A DNA stretch of 64,000 nt from Oxalobacteraceae sp. CFBP 8761 (GTDB lineage: Bacteria; Pseudomonadota; Gammaproteobacteria; Burkholderiales; Burkholderiaceae_D), in the NCBI GenBank assembly GCA_014841595.1, contig JACYUE010000002.1:868001-932000 (forward strand), read 5' to 3'. The notes below the pieces were generated by a model. It did no database searches. It was not told the DNA's origin and worked only from the letters and a program-made list of their open reading frames with translations. Positions 9,688-18,880 of this stretch are shown piece by piece (within the stretch, counting starts at the first letter, position 1; the number at the start of each line of letters is the position of its first letter). The translations under genes were made by a program, and so were the position numbers.

Positions 9688-12336
9688 ATGGCAACTCGCC
9701 GGATCATCATAACCAACAGCTTGCCTGCCTCGACGATGGATGGATTTTCGACCCCGTACGTTCCTGATGTACCGGCCCCCGGCGCGCTTGCGCGTGGCTT
9801 AGAGGGCGTGCGCCGCACGGTGCGCGAACAGCGCGCGATCTTTGAGCACGCACCGGTTGGCATTGCGGTCACCCAGCCCGACCAGATCCGTTCATTCAAC
9901 CCGCGCCTGGGTGAAATGTTCGGCTATGCGCAGCACGAACTCGATACCATTTCGCTGCCGGACGTGTGCGTGTCGCCCGAGGCGTATCAGGCCCTGGCCA
10001 CCGAAGCGTTCACCGTGCTGGGGCGGGGCGACATGTTCGAAAAGAGCGAGCAGCAGTTCCGGCGCCGCGACGGTTCGCCCTTCTGGGCGCGCCTGCGCGG
10101 CTGCTCGGTCGAACCGGGCAACCGCAGCGCGGGCACGATCTGGATCGTCGAGGATGTGACCGAGGCGCGCCAGGCGGCCAGTGAAATGCAGGCGATCATG
10201 ACCAATGCGTCGATCGGCGTCATGTTCACCCGTAACCGCGTGATCCGGCGCGCCAATCCCGCCTTCTGCACGATGTTCGGCTATGCCGGCGATGAGCCGA
10301 TCGGCGTCTCCACGCGCGTGCTGTACCCGGACGAAGAAGCGTACCGCGCGCTGGGCGCCGAGGCGTATCCGCAACTGGCGGATGGCCGGCCGTTTCGCAC
10401 CGAACGCATCCTCGTGCGCAAGGACGGCGCGCCGGCCTGGGTCCTGATGATCGGCTACCAGGTTAATCCGCTCGACCCGGACAAGGGCACGATCTGGATG
10501 CTCGAAGACCGCACCCGCGAAAAGGGCGACGAGCAGTCGCTGCGCGATGCGCTGATGGAAAACCGCGCGATCCTGAATAATGCAGTGCTGGGCATCGCCG
10601 TCGTCGAGAACGGCCGCACACTGCATTGCAACCGCAAGATGGAAGAGCTGTTCGGCGCGCCGCCGGGCGGCATGGATGGCGCGCCGGTACGCGCGCTGTA
10701 TCCGGACCAGGGCAGCTGGCTGGCGGCGCGCGCCGTGTCCGAGACGCAGTTCGCCACAGGCCAGGCCCATATGGCCGAGCATGAAATGGTACGCCGTGAC
10801 GGTACGCGCTTCTGGGCGCGCCTGTCCGGGCGCCTGTTCGACGCCGCACTCACGCGCGGGCGCAGCGTCTGGCTGGTGGACGACGTGACGGCCCAGCGCG
10901 AAGCGGCTGACGCGGTGCGGCGCGCGCGCGACGAACTCGAAGTGCGCGTGGCCGAACGCACGGCCGAACTGGCCGGCGCCAATGCGCTGCTGCAGGAAGA
11001 AATCAACGAGCGGCGCCAGGCCGAGGCGCGCGTGCACCACATGGCGTACCACGACAGCCTGACGGGCCTGCCCAATCGCGCCATGCTGTCGGACCGGCTC
11101 GATGCGGCGATGCGCAGCGTGGCCAGCGGCGACGAAGCGCACAAGGGCGCGGGCCTGGCGCTGATCTTCCTCGACTTGGACCGGTTCAAGACGATCAACG
11201 ATTCGCTCGGTCACCTAGTCGGCGACCTGCTGCTGTGCGAAGTCGCGCGCCGGCTGGTGCGCTCGGTGCGCCCGGGCGACCTGGTGGCCCGGCTCGGTGG
11301 CGATGAATTTGTCGTGCTGCTGCCCGGGGTCGAGGAGGGCGCTGCCGCTGCTGCCGTCGGCGACGCGATCATCGCGGCGCTGGCCTCGCCATGCGCCATC
11401 GAAGGCCGCAGCCTGCATATCTCGCCGTCGATCGGCATCTGCCTGTATCCGCAGGACGGTGGCGACGTCGATACGCTGATGCGCCACGCGGACGCGGCGA
11501 TGTACCAGGCCAAGGCGGCGGGCCGCAACAATTATCAGTTTTTCACCGAGCGCATGAACCAGGCCGCGGCGCGCCACTTCGAGCTCGAATCGAGCCTGCG
11601 CGGCGCGCTGGCGCGCGACGAATTCGAGCTGCACTACCAGCCGATCATGTGCACCGCCACGCGCCGCGTGCATGGGCTGGAAGTGCTGCTGCGCTGGCGG
11701 CGCGGGGGCAATGAGCTGGTGGGGCCGGACGAATTCATTCCGATCCTCGAAGAGAGCGGCATGATCATGGCGGTGGGCGAATGGGTGATCCGCACCGCAT
11801 GCGCGCAGAACCAGTTGTGGCGCAGCGAAGGGCTGGACGTGGTGCCGCTCGCGATCAACCTGTCGGCGCGCCAGTTCACGCACCACGGCCTGGTCGATTC
11901 GATCCGCGGCATCGTGCAGGAAACCGGCATCGACGCGGGCCTGGTGGAATTCGAGATCACCGAGACGGCCCTGATGCAGCATGGCGGCCAGACGCTCGAG
12001 ACGCTGCATCAGATGAATGCGATGGGGATGTGCCTGTCGATCGACGACTTCGGCACGGGGTATTCGAGCCTGGCGTACCTCAAGCGTTTCCCGGTCCGCA
12101 AGATCAAGATCGACCGCGCCTTCGTGCGCGAGCTGGAAGTGAGCGCCGAGGATCGTGCAATCGTGGCGGCCGTGATGGCGCTGGCAAACAGCCTGCAGCT
12201 GGCGGTAGTGGCCGAAGGCGTGGAGACGGAAGGGCAGTATGCGCTGCTGCGCTCGTTCGGCTGCGGTTTCGCGCAGGGTTATCTGTTCGCGCGACCGTTG
12301 CCGGCCGCGCAGATCGGCAGACTGCTGGCCGGTTAG
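9688..12336 (+). CDS. PAS-PAS-PAS-GGDEF-EAL cyclic-di-GMP signalling protein
   Basis: The 882-aa cytoplasmic protein carries three PAS/PAC units (about residues 45-160, 165-275 and 285-400), a coiled linker (RRARDELEVRVAERTAEL), a GGDEF domain with an intact RLGGDEF signature, and an EAL domain. In the EAL domain the signature is EVL (GLEVLLRWR), while the other metal and catalytic positions (INLSARQF, EITETAL, IDDFGTGYSSL, KIKIDR, EGVE) are intact. Both synthesis and hydrolysis of c-di-GMP are therefore possible. There is no membrane segment. The start is uncertain, since neither 9688 nor the in-frame ATG at 9736 has a clear ribosome site. It overlaps xth tail to tail by four bases. Confidence 0.9.
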   Translation: MATRRIIITNSLPASTMDGFSTPYVPDVPAPGALARGLEGVRRTVREQRAIFEHAPVGIAVTQPDQIRSFNPRLGEMFGYAQHELDTISLPDVCVSPEAYQALATEAFTVLGRGDMFEKSEQQFRRRDGSPFWARLRGCSVEPGNRSAGTIWIVEDVTEARQAASEMQAIMTNASIGVMFTRNRVIRRANPAFCTMFGYAGDEPIGVSTRVLYPDEEAYRALGAEAYPQLADGRPFRTERILVRKDGAPAWVLMIGYQVNPLDPDKGTIWMLEDRTREKGDEQSLRDALMENRAILNNAVLGIAVVENGRTLHCNRKMEELFGAPPGGMDGAPVRALYPDQGSWLAARAVSETQFATGQAHMAEHEMVRRDGTRFWARLSGRLFDAALTRGRSVWLVDDVTAQREAADAVRRARDELEVRVAERTAELAGANALLQEEINERRQAEARVHHMAYHDSLTGLPNRAMLSDRLDAAMRSVASGDEAHKGAGLALIFLDLDRFKTINDSLGHLVGDLLLCEVARRLVRSVRPGDLVARLGGDEFVVLLPGVEEGAAAAAVGDAIIAALASPCAIEGRSLHISPSIGICLYPQDGGDVDTLMRHADAAMYQAKAAGRNNYQFFTERMNQAAARHFELESSLRGALARDEFELHYQPIMCTATRRVHGLEVLLRWRRGGNELVGPDEFIPILEESGMIMAVGEWVIRTACAQNQLWRSEGLDVVPLAINLSARQFTHHGLVDSIRGIVQETGIDAGLVEFEITETALMQHGGQTLETLHQMNAMGMCLSIDDFGTGYSSLAYLKRFPVRKIKIDRAFVRELEVSAEDRAIVAAVMALANSLQLAVVAEGVETEGQYALLRSFGCGFAQGYLFARPLPAAQIGRLLAG

Positions 12337-13100
12337 TCGGCCAGCGTCGCTACCACGGGGGCGTGGTCCGACGGCTGCTCCCATTTACGGGTTTCGCGAT
12401 CGATGTGGCATGCGGTGCAGCGCTCGGCCAGTGCCTTGGACAGCAGGATGTGATCGATGCGCAGCCCGCGGTTGCGGCGAAACGCCATCTGGCGATAGTC
12501 CCACCAGCTGTACTGCTTCTCGGGCTGCTCGAACAGGCGGAAGGCGTCGGCCAGGCCCAGGGCGATGAGCGCCTGCAGCGCGTCGCGCTCGGGCAGCGAG
12601 AAGTGAATCCGGCCTTCCCATTCGGCCACGTCGTGCACATCGCGCGCTTCGGGCGCGATATTGTAGTCGCCGAGGATCGCGAACTGCGGATGCGCGGCCA
12701 TCTCGGCCGCCACCCAGGTCTGCAGCGCCGCCAGCCAGGCCAGCTTGTAGGCGTACTTGTCTGAGCCGACTTCCTGCCCGTTGGGTACGTACGCGCAGAT
12801 GAAACGCACGCCACCGATCGTCGCGGCCAGCAGGCGCTGCTGTGGATCGTCAAAATGCGGATTGTTGCGCACGACATCTTCAATCGGCAAGCGGGACAAG
12901 ATCGCCACGCCGTTGTACGTCTTCTGACCCGAGAACGCGACCTGGTAGCCGGCGGCATTGAGTTCGGCGACCGGGAACTTGTCGTCGGTCAGCTTCGTCT
13001 CTTGAATGCAGAGCACGTCAACAGGATTGGTGGCCAGCCATTGCAACAAATGTGCAAGGCGAACTTTCAAAGAATTCACATTCCAGGTGACAATTTTCAT
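12333..13100 (-). CDS. xth: Exodeoxyribonuclease III
   Basis: This 255-aa member of the exonuclease/endonuclease/phosphatase superfamily acts as AP endonuclease and 3'-5' exonuclease in base-excision repair. Key motifs are MKIVTWNVNSLKVRL (Asn), CIQETKLTD (metal Glu), GDYNIAPEARDVHD (Asp/Asn) and the terminal SDHAPVVA (catalytic His). Length is normal for the family. Its stop overlaps the stop of the convergent c-di-GMP gene, so there is no room for a terminator between them. Confidence 0.95.
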   Translation of the reverse strand: MKIVTWNVNSLKVRLAHLLQWLATNPVDVLCIQETKLTDDKFPVAELNAAGYQVAFSGQKTYNGVAILSRLPIEDVVRNNPHFDDPQQRLLAATIGGVRFICAYVPNGQEVGSDKYAYKLAWLAALQTWVAAEMAAHPQFAILGDYNIAPEARDVHDVAEWEGRIHFSLPERDALQALIALGLADAFRLFEQPEKQYSWWDYRQMAFRRNRGLRIDHILLSKALAERCTACHIDRETRKWEQPSDHAPVVATLAD

Positions 13101-13557
13101 CGGTTTATCTACAGTTAACGTTGTGAAGTTGCTGATAGCTCAAGTGTGTCTAGGCGAATTGCTTGCCAACCGGCTATTATTAACGAAATTACCGGATTGA
13201 TTCCGTGTCATGCATGAAATAACGATAGGGTTATCCATGTCGGGTTGGTATAATTACAACACCTGATGACACTATTCATTGGTAGCTTTCCAAAAAGTAT
13301 TGCCCGATTCGCCCGTCAAGACTATAACTAGTCGGGTCCGGTACTTGTCGCAAAAAGCGACAGCATCGAGGGATTGCTTTTTGGTAATAATAAAATTGCG
13401 TAGGTGCAACTTTCATTGTACCATTGGCGGGTCGCGATGCAGCGTTGGTCGACAGCTCACACAGTTGTTTCAAGCCATCGACGTGCGCTAGTGGTACTAT
13501 TGTGAAATATTGCGTTCAGGAGTTCATCATCCTGGCGCAGAATTGAAAAGGACAGAA
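13101..13557. other. 457-bp intergenic region, AT-richer than surroundings
   Basis: This gap separates divergent xth and the 115-aa gene at 13558. Base composition is clearly more AT-rich than the neighbouring genes. It contains a TATAAT-like hexamer (GGTATAATTAC near 13246-13256) and several A/T runs that could serve as promoters. No convincing ORF, tRNA or strong hairpin was seen. A GTCGCAAAAAGCGAC short stem sits near 13348-13362. Confidence 0.4.
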
Positions 13558-13905
13558 ATGCGCAGTGCATTTGAAGCATGGGCCCAGCGTGAAGGCCACA
13601 TCGTTCGCCGCCGCGAAGACAAGCCCGAGGAATACCTCGTTTTCGAGACCCAGCGTCGTTGGGTGATCTGGCAAGCTGCTCTGGCGCATGGCGCCAAGAC
13701 CGCGGCCGATTCGCCATCGAAGTTCGGCAAGGATGGCAGCCCTGTGCCAGCCATCGCGCCCGACGAAGCGGCAGTGCGCAACAGCGTGCTGAACGAAGTC
13801 CTGGACGCTTTCAGCGAACTGGACGAGACCGCCGGCATGGAAGGCGTGCTCAAGGTCATCCAGGGCCTGAAGAAAAAGCAGAAGGCCGAGGCCGAAAAGG
13901 TCTGA
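13558..13905 (+). CDS. Hypothetical protein, 115 aa
   Basis: I do not recognise a family. The protein is soluble, starts MRSAFEAWAQREG, contains a Trp-rich middle (RRWVIWQAALAHGAK), and ends in a long charged helix with QGLKKKQKAEAEKV. I start it at 13558, where AAAGGA lies just upstream, instead of 13510. The codon usage is GC-rich like the neighbours, so it looks native. It lies 13 bp before a DUF1653 gene and may be co-transcribed with it. Confidence 0.7.
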   Translation: MRSAFEAWAQREGHIVRRREDKPEEYLVFETQRRWVIWQAALAHGAKTAADSPSKFGKDGSPVPAIAPDEAAVRNSVLNEVLDAFSELDETAGMEGVLKVIQGLKKKQKAEAEKV

Positions 13906-13918
13906 CCCGGTCTGCCGG

Positions 13919-14107
13919 ATGCATTACCGCCACTACAAAGGCGGCATCTACGAGCTGGTGTGCGAGGCGCTGCTGGAATCCGACCACACCCCGGTCATCG
14001 TGTACCGGGCTGAGGACGGCGCCGTCTGGGTGCGCCCCCGCGACGCTTTCTTCGATACCGTCACGGTCGGCGGCGCCACGCAACCGCGTTTCGCGCCGCT
14101 GGACTGA
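13919..14107 (+). CDS. DUF1653 domain protein, 62 aa
   Basis: This short protein opens with YRHYKGGIYELVCEALLESD and has a VIVYRAEDGAVWVRPRDAFFD core. That is the complete DUF1653 domain (small beta-rich domain of unknown function, often free-standing at 60-80 aa). It follows the 115-aa gene by 13 bp, implying a shared message. No membrane segment or signal peptide is present. Confidence 0.8.
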   Translation: MHYRHYKGGIYELVCEALLESDHTPVIVYRAEDGAVWVRPRDAFFDTVTVGGATQPRFAPLD

Positions 14108-14168
14108 TCCTTCCTCAGTATTTTCGCGCTGCTGCCGTTAAAGAAGCATCTGCTTCTCGACGGTCGCC

Positions 14169-14618
14169 ATGTTGCCTTTTCTCCGCCCACTCGTTCTGTC
14201 CGCGCTTGCCCTCTTGGGCGGCTGCGCGACCATGTCCGATTCCCCGACGCAGCAGCTCGAAGTGCGCACGGTGCTCGACTACCGCGAGATCGGCGGGGTC
14301 GGCTGTATCCTGAGCAATGATGCCGGCCGCTGGTACGTGATCGCCCCAGGACGCGTGACGGTCACGCGCAACAAGGGACCGCTGGCGATCAGCTGCAAGA
14401 AGCAGGGCGTGGCCATCGCCGCCGAGACCGTCCAGGCGCAGCTCAATACCAGCAACCTCGTGGGCAACCTGGTCACGACCGCCGGCATCGGCCACTACGT
14501 CGACCGCTACTCGGGCGCCGGTTATGGCTACCCCTCCACGCTGACCGTACTGATGCAGCCAGCAGAAAATTCCCCCGCCGCCGCAGGCGCCGAACCGGTA
14601 GCAACAAGGATGTTCTGA
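14169..14618 (+). CDS. Hypothetical lipoprotein, 149 aa
   Basis: The N-terminus is a hydrophobic signal (LPFLRPLVLSALALL) followed by a lipobox LGGC with Cys near residue 18, so the product is probably an outer- or inner-membrane lipoprotein. The mature part is about 130 aa with no domain I can name; three further cysteines are possible (VGCI, ISCKK). It ends just before a repeat array. There is no convincing Shine-Dalgarno, so the exact start is uncertain. Confidence 0.65.
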   Translation: MLPFLRPLVLSALALLGGCATMSDSPTQQLEVRTVLDYREIGGVGCILSNDAGRWYVIAPGRVTVTRNKGPLAISCKKQGVAIAAETVQAQLNTSNLVGNLVTTAGIGHYVDRYSGAGYGYPSTLTVLMQPAENSPAAAGAEPVATRMF

Positions 14619-14633
14619 CCCGATTTGAGCAAA

Positions 14634-14922
14634 GCCGGGGTCAGGTCTGACATTCGGACACGATCTCAACAATAAAGCCGGGGTCAGGTCTGACATTCGG
14701 ACACGATCTCGACAATCGGGTAGGCGGGACGAGCTGGTACAGCGCTATCCTAATACTGGGCAAGGCACCATCTGAAATGTCTACGGCTGAGCTCGTGTCC
14801 GAATGTCAGACCTGACCCCCGCTGTGTGACCGAGCTCGTGTCCGAATGTCAGACCTGACCCCCGCTGTATGACCCCCGCTGTGCTGAGGTCGTGTCCGAA
14901 TGTCAGACCTGACCCCGGCTGT
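14634..14922. repeat. REPIN-like inverted repeat array, locus 1
   Basis: Two forward copies of a roughly 34-bp unit (14634-14667, 14677-14710; core GGTCAGGTCTGACATTCGGA) are followed by a unique 78-nt stretch and then three reverse-complement copies (14789-14825, 14832-14868, 14886-14922) plus a fragment near 14871-14883. Each unit contains a small hairpin GTCAG-GT-CTGAC. Paired inverted units around a spacer are the REPIN layout, made in known systems by RAYT-type tyrosine transposases. It fills the gap between two convergent genes (lipoprotein and pepA). A related array is at 55607-55960. No RAYT gene is in the window. Confidence 0.85.
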
Positions 14923-14943
14923 GTACTCAGCGTCGAGACGAAA

Positions 14944-14967
14944 AAAAGCCCCGCATGCGGGGCTTTT
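14944..14967 (-). terminator. Rho-independent terminator of pepA
   Basis: AAAAGCCCCGC-AT-GCGGGGCTTTT forms a near-perfect stem with A and T tails, 19 bp past the pepA stop. Because it is symmetrical it may also act on transcripts arriving from the repeat side. Confidence 0.9.
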
Positions 14968-14985
14968 GTGCGATGCGTGGGGTGC

Positions 14986-16479
14986 TTACACGCGATTCAT
15001 CAGGAACGTGGTCAAGAGCGGTACCGGGCGGCCGGTGGCGCCCTTGGCGGCGCCCGACTTCCAGGCGGTGCCGGCGATGTCGAGGTGGGCCCAGGTGTAC
15101 TTGCGGGTGAAGTTCTCCAGGAAGCACGCGGCCGTGATCGATGCGGCGCCCGGGGTGCCGATATTGGCCAGGTCGGCGAAGTTCGACTTGAGCTGGTCGT
15201 TGTAGATCTCGCCCAGCGGGAAGCGCCAGGCCACGTCGCCAGCCTGCTTGCCGGCCGTGAGCAGCTCGTCGGCCAGCGCGTCGTGCGCGGCGTCGTCGCG
15301 GGTGAACAGGCCGCTCGTGTGGTGGCCCAGGGCCACGATGCAGGCGCCCGTCAGCGTGGCGATGTCGACCACGACAGCAGGGTTGAAGCGCTCGGCGTAC
15401 GACAGCGCGTCGCACAGCACCAGGCGGCCTTCGGCGTCGGTGTTGAGGATTTCAATCGTGGTGCCGTTCATTGCGGTGACGATGTCGCCCGGCTTGGCCG
15501 CGCGACCCGATGGCATGTTTTCGCAGGCGACGACGATGCCGATCACATTGAGCTTCAGGCCCATCTCGCCGATGGCGCGGAAGGTGCCCAGCACCGAACC
15601 GGCGCCGCACATATCGTATTTCATCTCGTCCATGCTCGGACCCGGCTTGATCGAGATACCGCCCGAGTCGAACGTGATGCCCTTGCCGACCAGGACGACC
15701 GGCGCGTCGTTTGGCTTGCCGCCGTTGTGGCGCAGGACGATGAACTTCGGCGCTTCTTCGCTGCCGCGCGCGACGGCCAGGAAGCTGCCCATCTTGAGCG
15801 CTTCGAGCTGCTTGCGTTCCAGGACCTCGAGGCCGAAGCCGAAGTCGTCGGCCAGCTTGCGCGCCGTTTGTGCCAGGTAGGTCGGGGTGCAGATGTTCGG
15901 CGACAGGTTGCCCAGGTCGCGCGTGAGCTTCATGCCGTTGGCAATCGCCGCGGCCTGCGCCAGGGCGGCCTTGGCACTACCTGCGTCCGGCGTGGCGATG
16001 ACGACCTTGCGCACGCCGGTCAGTGCCGGTTCTTTCTTGCTTTTTTGTGCGTCGGTACGGTATTCGGCGTCGCTCGAAGCGAGCACCAGCGCCTGCAGCG
16101 CCCAGTTCGCGTCGCGTTCTTTCACGCTGTCGAGCGGGAATGCGATAATGGCGTCCGTGGAACCCAGCGTGGCGAACATTTTCAGGGCGGCGGTTGCGCC
16201 CGTGGTGAAGCTTTTCTGGGAAACGATCTCGTCAGCGCCCAGGCCGACGAGCAGCACGCGCGCCGCAGTCACGCCCGCAACGCCGCGCAGCAGCAGGGTC
16301 GAACCAGGCTTGCCGCTGATGTCGCCGGACTTGACCGCCGCGCTGATCTCGCCATTCACGTCGAGTGCTTTTGCTGCAGCCGACAATTTTTTATTTTCGA
16401 ACACCGCCACTGCTACACAGCCGGTCTTCGCCGCTGCCAGGGTGTTTTTTGTGTCGAATGCTTTTATGCTAAAGTCCAT
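14986..16479 (-). CDS. pepA: Leucyl aminopeptidase (M17)
   Basis: This 497-aa M17 cytosol aminopeptidase removes N-terminal residues from peptides using two metal ions. The family signature [14 protein letters not shown] is present, as are [19 protein letters not shown] and KYDMCGAG, which hold metal ligands. I start at 16479 (MDFSIKAFD) because GGAG lies upstream; the open frame extends 15 codons further to 16524. It is divergent from lptF, as is common in betaproteobacteria, and ends at its own terminator. Confidence 0.95.
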   Translation of the reverse strand: MDFSIKAFDTKNTLAAAKTGCVAVAVFENKKLSAAAKALDVNGEISAAVKSGDISGKPGSTLLLRGVAGVTAARVLLVGLGADEIVSQKSFTTGATAALKMFATLGSTDAIIAFPLDSVKERDANWALQALVLASSDAEYRTDAQKSKKEPALTGVRKVVIATPDAGSAKAALAQAAAIANGMKLTRDLGNLSPNICTPTYLAQTARKLADDFGFGLEVLERKQLEALKMGSFLAVARGSEEAPKFIVLRHNGGKPNDAPVVLVGKGITFDSGGISIKPGPSMDEMKYDMCGAGSVLGTFRAIGEMGLKLNVIGIVVACENMPSGRAAKPGDIVTAMNGTTIEILNTDAEGRLVLCDALSYAERFNPAVVVDIATLTGACIVALGHHTSGLFTRDDAAHDALADELLTAGKQAGDVAWRFPLGEIYNDQLKSNFADLANIGTPGAASITAACFLENFTRKYTWAHLDIAGTAWKSGAAKGATGRPVPLLTTFLMNRV

Positions 16480-16523
16480 TTGGTTCTCCGATTCGTTGTT
16501 CGCGGCGGACTGCCTAATCTGCA

Positions 16524-16531
16524 ATTATAAC
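16524..16531. promoter_or_regulatory. Overlapping divergent -10 elements, pepA/lptF
   Basis: The self-complementary stretch ATTATAAC gives TATAAT on the minus strand (toward pepA) and TATAAC on the plus strand (toward lptF). The lptF ATG lies only 12 nt downstream with no Shine-Dalgarno, so the plus-strand element would give a leaderless or nearly leaderless message if used. Confidence 0.4.
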
Positions 16532-16542
16532 GACTCTATTGA

Positions 16543-17697
16543 ATGATCTTCCGACGTTCCCTGCAACGTGAGTTGGCAAGCGCCGCTGGCGCGACCTTCA
16601 CGGTGCTGTTTTCCATTCTTGTGACCTGGACGCTGATCGCCATCCTTGGCCGCGCGGCGGGCGGCAAGGTCGCGTCCGGCGACGTGCTGTCGCTGATCGT
16701 GTTCCGCAGCGCCGAGCTGCTGCCGATCATCCTGATCCTCACGTGCTTCATCGCCGTTGTCGCCGCTGTCACGCGCAGTTACCGCGATTCCGAAATGGTG
16801 GTCTGGTTCGCATCCGGCCAGTCGCTGCTGGCGTGGATCCGGCCCGTGCTCACGCTGGGCCTGCCGATGGTGTTCGTCGTGGCCGCGCTGTCGCTCGTCG
16901 TCACGCCATGGGCCAAGATGAAGAGCGCGGAATTCGTCGAGCGTTTCCAGAAGCGCGAAGACCTGCAGCGCGTTGCGCCGGGCCAGTTCCGCGAATCGAG
17001 TTCGAACGACCGCGTGTTCTTTGTCGAGCGCAGCGCCGAAGGCACGACCGTCGTGCAGAACGTGTTCGTCAACAGCGTCGATGGCAACACGCACTCGGTC
17101 GTGGTGGCCAAGCAGGGCGTGATCGAATCGGACGGCAAGGGCGGCCAGTTCCTCGTGCTGAGCAACGGGCGCCGCTACGAAGGCATTCCCGGCCAGGCCA
17201 ACTTCCAGACGATGGAGTTCGAGCGCTACAGCATGCGCGTGGCCACGCAGGCCCCGATGCTCGGCGCCGACATTCCGGTGGCGGCGCTGTCCACGCCTGC
17301 GCTGCTGCTTGCGCCCAACCGCTTTACGCAGGCCGAACTGCTGGCGCGCATCGCCGCGCCGATCACCTGCCTGATCCTGATGCTGCTGGCGATCCCGCTC
17401 GGCTTCGTCAACCCGCGCGCCGGGTCGTCGGCCAACATGATCCTGGCGCTGCTGATCTTCTTCACCTATAACAATCTGGTGCGGTTGTCCGAAGCCAGCG
17501 TCAAGCAGGGCAAGCTGGCGTTTGCCATGGGCTGGTGGCCGCTGCACCTGTTCGCGCTGCTGTGCGTGGCGGGCCTGTTTGCCTGGCGCCTGAACGTGAA
17601 CCACCCGTACCACCCGCTGGTCATGCTGAGCGCCTTCAAGCGCCGCCTGCGCAAGCCGCAGCCCTTGCACAAGCGTGACGAGGCGGCCGTCGAATGA
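16543..17697 (+). CDS. lptF: LPS export ABC transporter permease LptF
   Basis: This 384-aa inner-membrane protein has three N-terminal helices, a periplasmic domain of about 160 residues (KMKSAEFVERFQ onward), and three C-terminal helices. This is the YjgP/YjgQ permease architecture. With LptG and the ATPase LptB it extracts lipopolysaccharide from the inner membrane. It overlaps lptG by four bases (ATGA). No Shine-Dalgarno precedes the ATG. The divergent neighbour pepA is the usual betaproteobacterial arrangement. Confidence 0.94.
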   Translation: MIFRRSLQRELASAAGATFTVLFSILVTWTLIAILGRAAGGKVASGDVLSLIVFRSAELLPIILILTCFIAVVAAVTRSYRDSEMVVWFASGQSLLAWIRPVLTLGLPMVFVVAALSLVVTPWAKMKSAEFVERFQKREDLQRVAPGQFRESSSNDRVFFVERSAEGTTVVQNVFVNSVDGNTHSVVVAKQGVIESDGKGGQFLVLSNGRRYEGIPGQANFQTMEFERYSMRVATQAPMLGADIPVAALSTPALLLAPNRFTQAELLARIAAPITCLILMLLAIPLGFVNPRAGSSANMILALLIFFTYNNLVRLSEASVKQGKLAFAMGWWPLHLFALLCVAGLFAWRLNVNHPYHPLVMLSAFKRRLRKPQPLHKRDEAAVE

Positions 17698-18878
17698 AAA
17701 TCCTCCAGCGCTACTTCGCAATCAATATCTTCCAGGCGGTGGCCTTCGTGCTGGCCGCCTTCCTGGCGCTCGTCGCCTTCATGGACCTGACCAGCATCCT
17801 GCCATCGGTCGGCAAGAACGACTTCGGCATGCAGCACGCGTTTCTGTATGTGCTGCTGCTCGTGCCGGGCAATGTCTACCAGGTGATGCCTGTGGCCGCG
17901 CTGATCGGTACCATCTACACGATGGCGCAATTTGCCTCGAGCTCCGAGTTTACCATCATGCGTGCCTCGTCGATGTCGACCCGGCATGCGGCCTGGATGC
18001 TGTTCAAGATTGGCGCCATCTTCGTCGTGGTGACGTTCATTTTCGGGGAGCTGATCACCCCGCGCACGGCGCCCATTGCCGAGCGCATGCGCCTGACCGC
18101 CAAGGGCGGCTCGGTCTCGGCCGAGTTCCGCTCGGGGATGTGGACCAAGGACAGCGTCCATGAAAACGGCGTGCGCGGCACCATCACCGGCTCGCGCTTC
18201 TTCAACGTGCGCCGCATCGCGGCCGACGGCCAGCTGGAAGACGTGCGGCTCTACGAGTTCGACAACAATATGCGCATGCGCTCGCTCGTGACGGCGGCGC
18301 GCGGCACCTATGGCGGCAACAACACGTGGCGCCTGACGGACGTGACGGAAACGATGTTCACCAACAGCCGCGAGTTGCCGGCGCCCGGTTCGGCCGTGCC
18401 GGAAGGGCAGACGATCCAGAGCACGTATGGCCAGGAAACCGCGGCCATCGCGACGCGCAAGCTGGCTACCTACACGCTGGCGTCCGAGATCACGCCGAAG
18501 ATCCTGTCGGTATCGCGCTCGGATCCCGAGCGCATGTCGGCGGCCGAACTGGCGGTGTACACGCGCCACCTGGCCGAGAACAAGCAGGAGACCGAGCGCT
18601 TCAAGGTCGCGTTCTGGAAAAAGGTCATCGATCCGTTTTCGATTTTCGTGCTGATGGCGCTGGCGCTGCCGTTCGCCTACCTGCACACGCGCAGCGGCGG
18701 CGTGAGCCTGAAGATCTTCATCGGGATCATGATCGGCGTGAGCTTCCTGCTGATCAATTCCCTGTTCTCGCACCTCGGTGTGCTGACCATCCTGCCTGCG
18801 TTCTTCACGGCGCTGGCGCCCAGCCTGTTATTCCTGCTCATGGCGCTTGGTGCGCTGTGGTGGGTGGAGCGACATTAA
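17694..18878 (+). CDS. lptG: LPS export ABC transporter permease LptG
   Basis: This 394-aa YjgQ-family permease has the same six-helix plus periplasmic-domain plan as its upstream partner. Landmarks include MKILQRYFAINIFQAVAFV at the N-terminus and the SSSEFTIMRASSMS cytoplasmic coupling region. It pairs with LptF in the LptB2FG complex. Its start overlaps the lptF stop, indicating coupled translation and stoichiometric production. cbiX follows with only two bases between stop and start. Confidence 0.94.
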   Translation: MKILQRYFAINIFQAVAFVLAAFLALVAFMDLTSILPSVGKNDFGMQHAFLYVLLLVPGNVYQVMPVAALIGTIYTMAQFASSSEFTIMRASSMSTRHAAWMLFKIGAIFVVVTFIFGELITPRTAPIAERMRLTAKGGSVSAEFRSGMWTKDSVHENGVRGTITGSRFFNVRRIAADGQLEDVRLYEFDNNMRMRSLVTAARGTYGGNNTWRLTDVTETMFTNSRELPAPGSAVPEGQTIQSTYGQETAAIATRKLATYTLASEITPKILSVSRSDPERMSAAELAVYTRHLAENKQETERFKVAFWKKVIDPFSIFVLMALALPFAYLHTRSGGVSLKIFIGIMIGVSFLLINSLFSHLGVLTILPAFFTALAPSLLFLLMALGALWWVERH

Positions 18879-18880
18879 GC

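Noticed and set aside
14869..16530. 553-aa open frame on the plus strand across pepA
   Set aside because: It is the antisense shadow of pepA; its composition (His/Arg/Gln/Val-rich) is typical of reverse frames of GC-rich genes and it runs into the repeat array.
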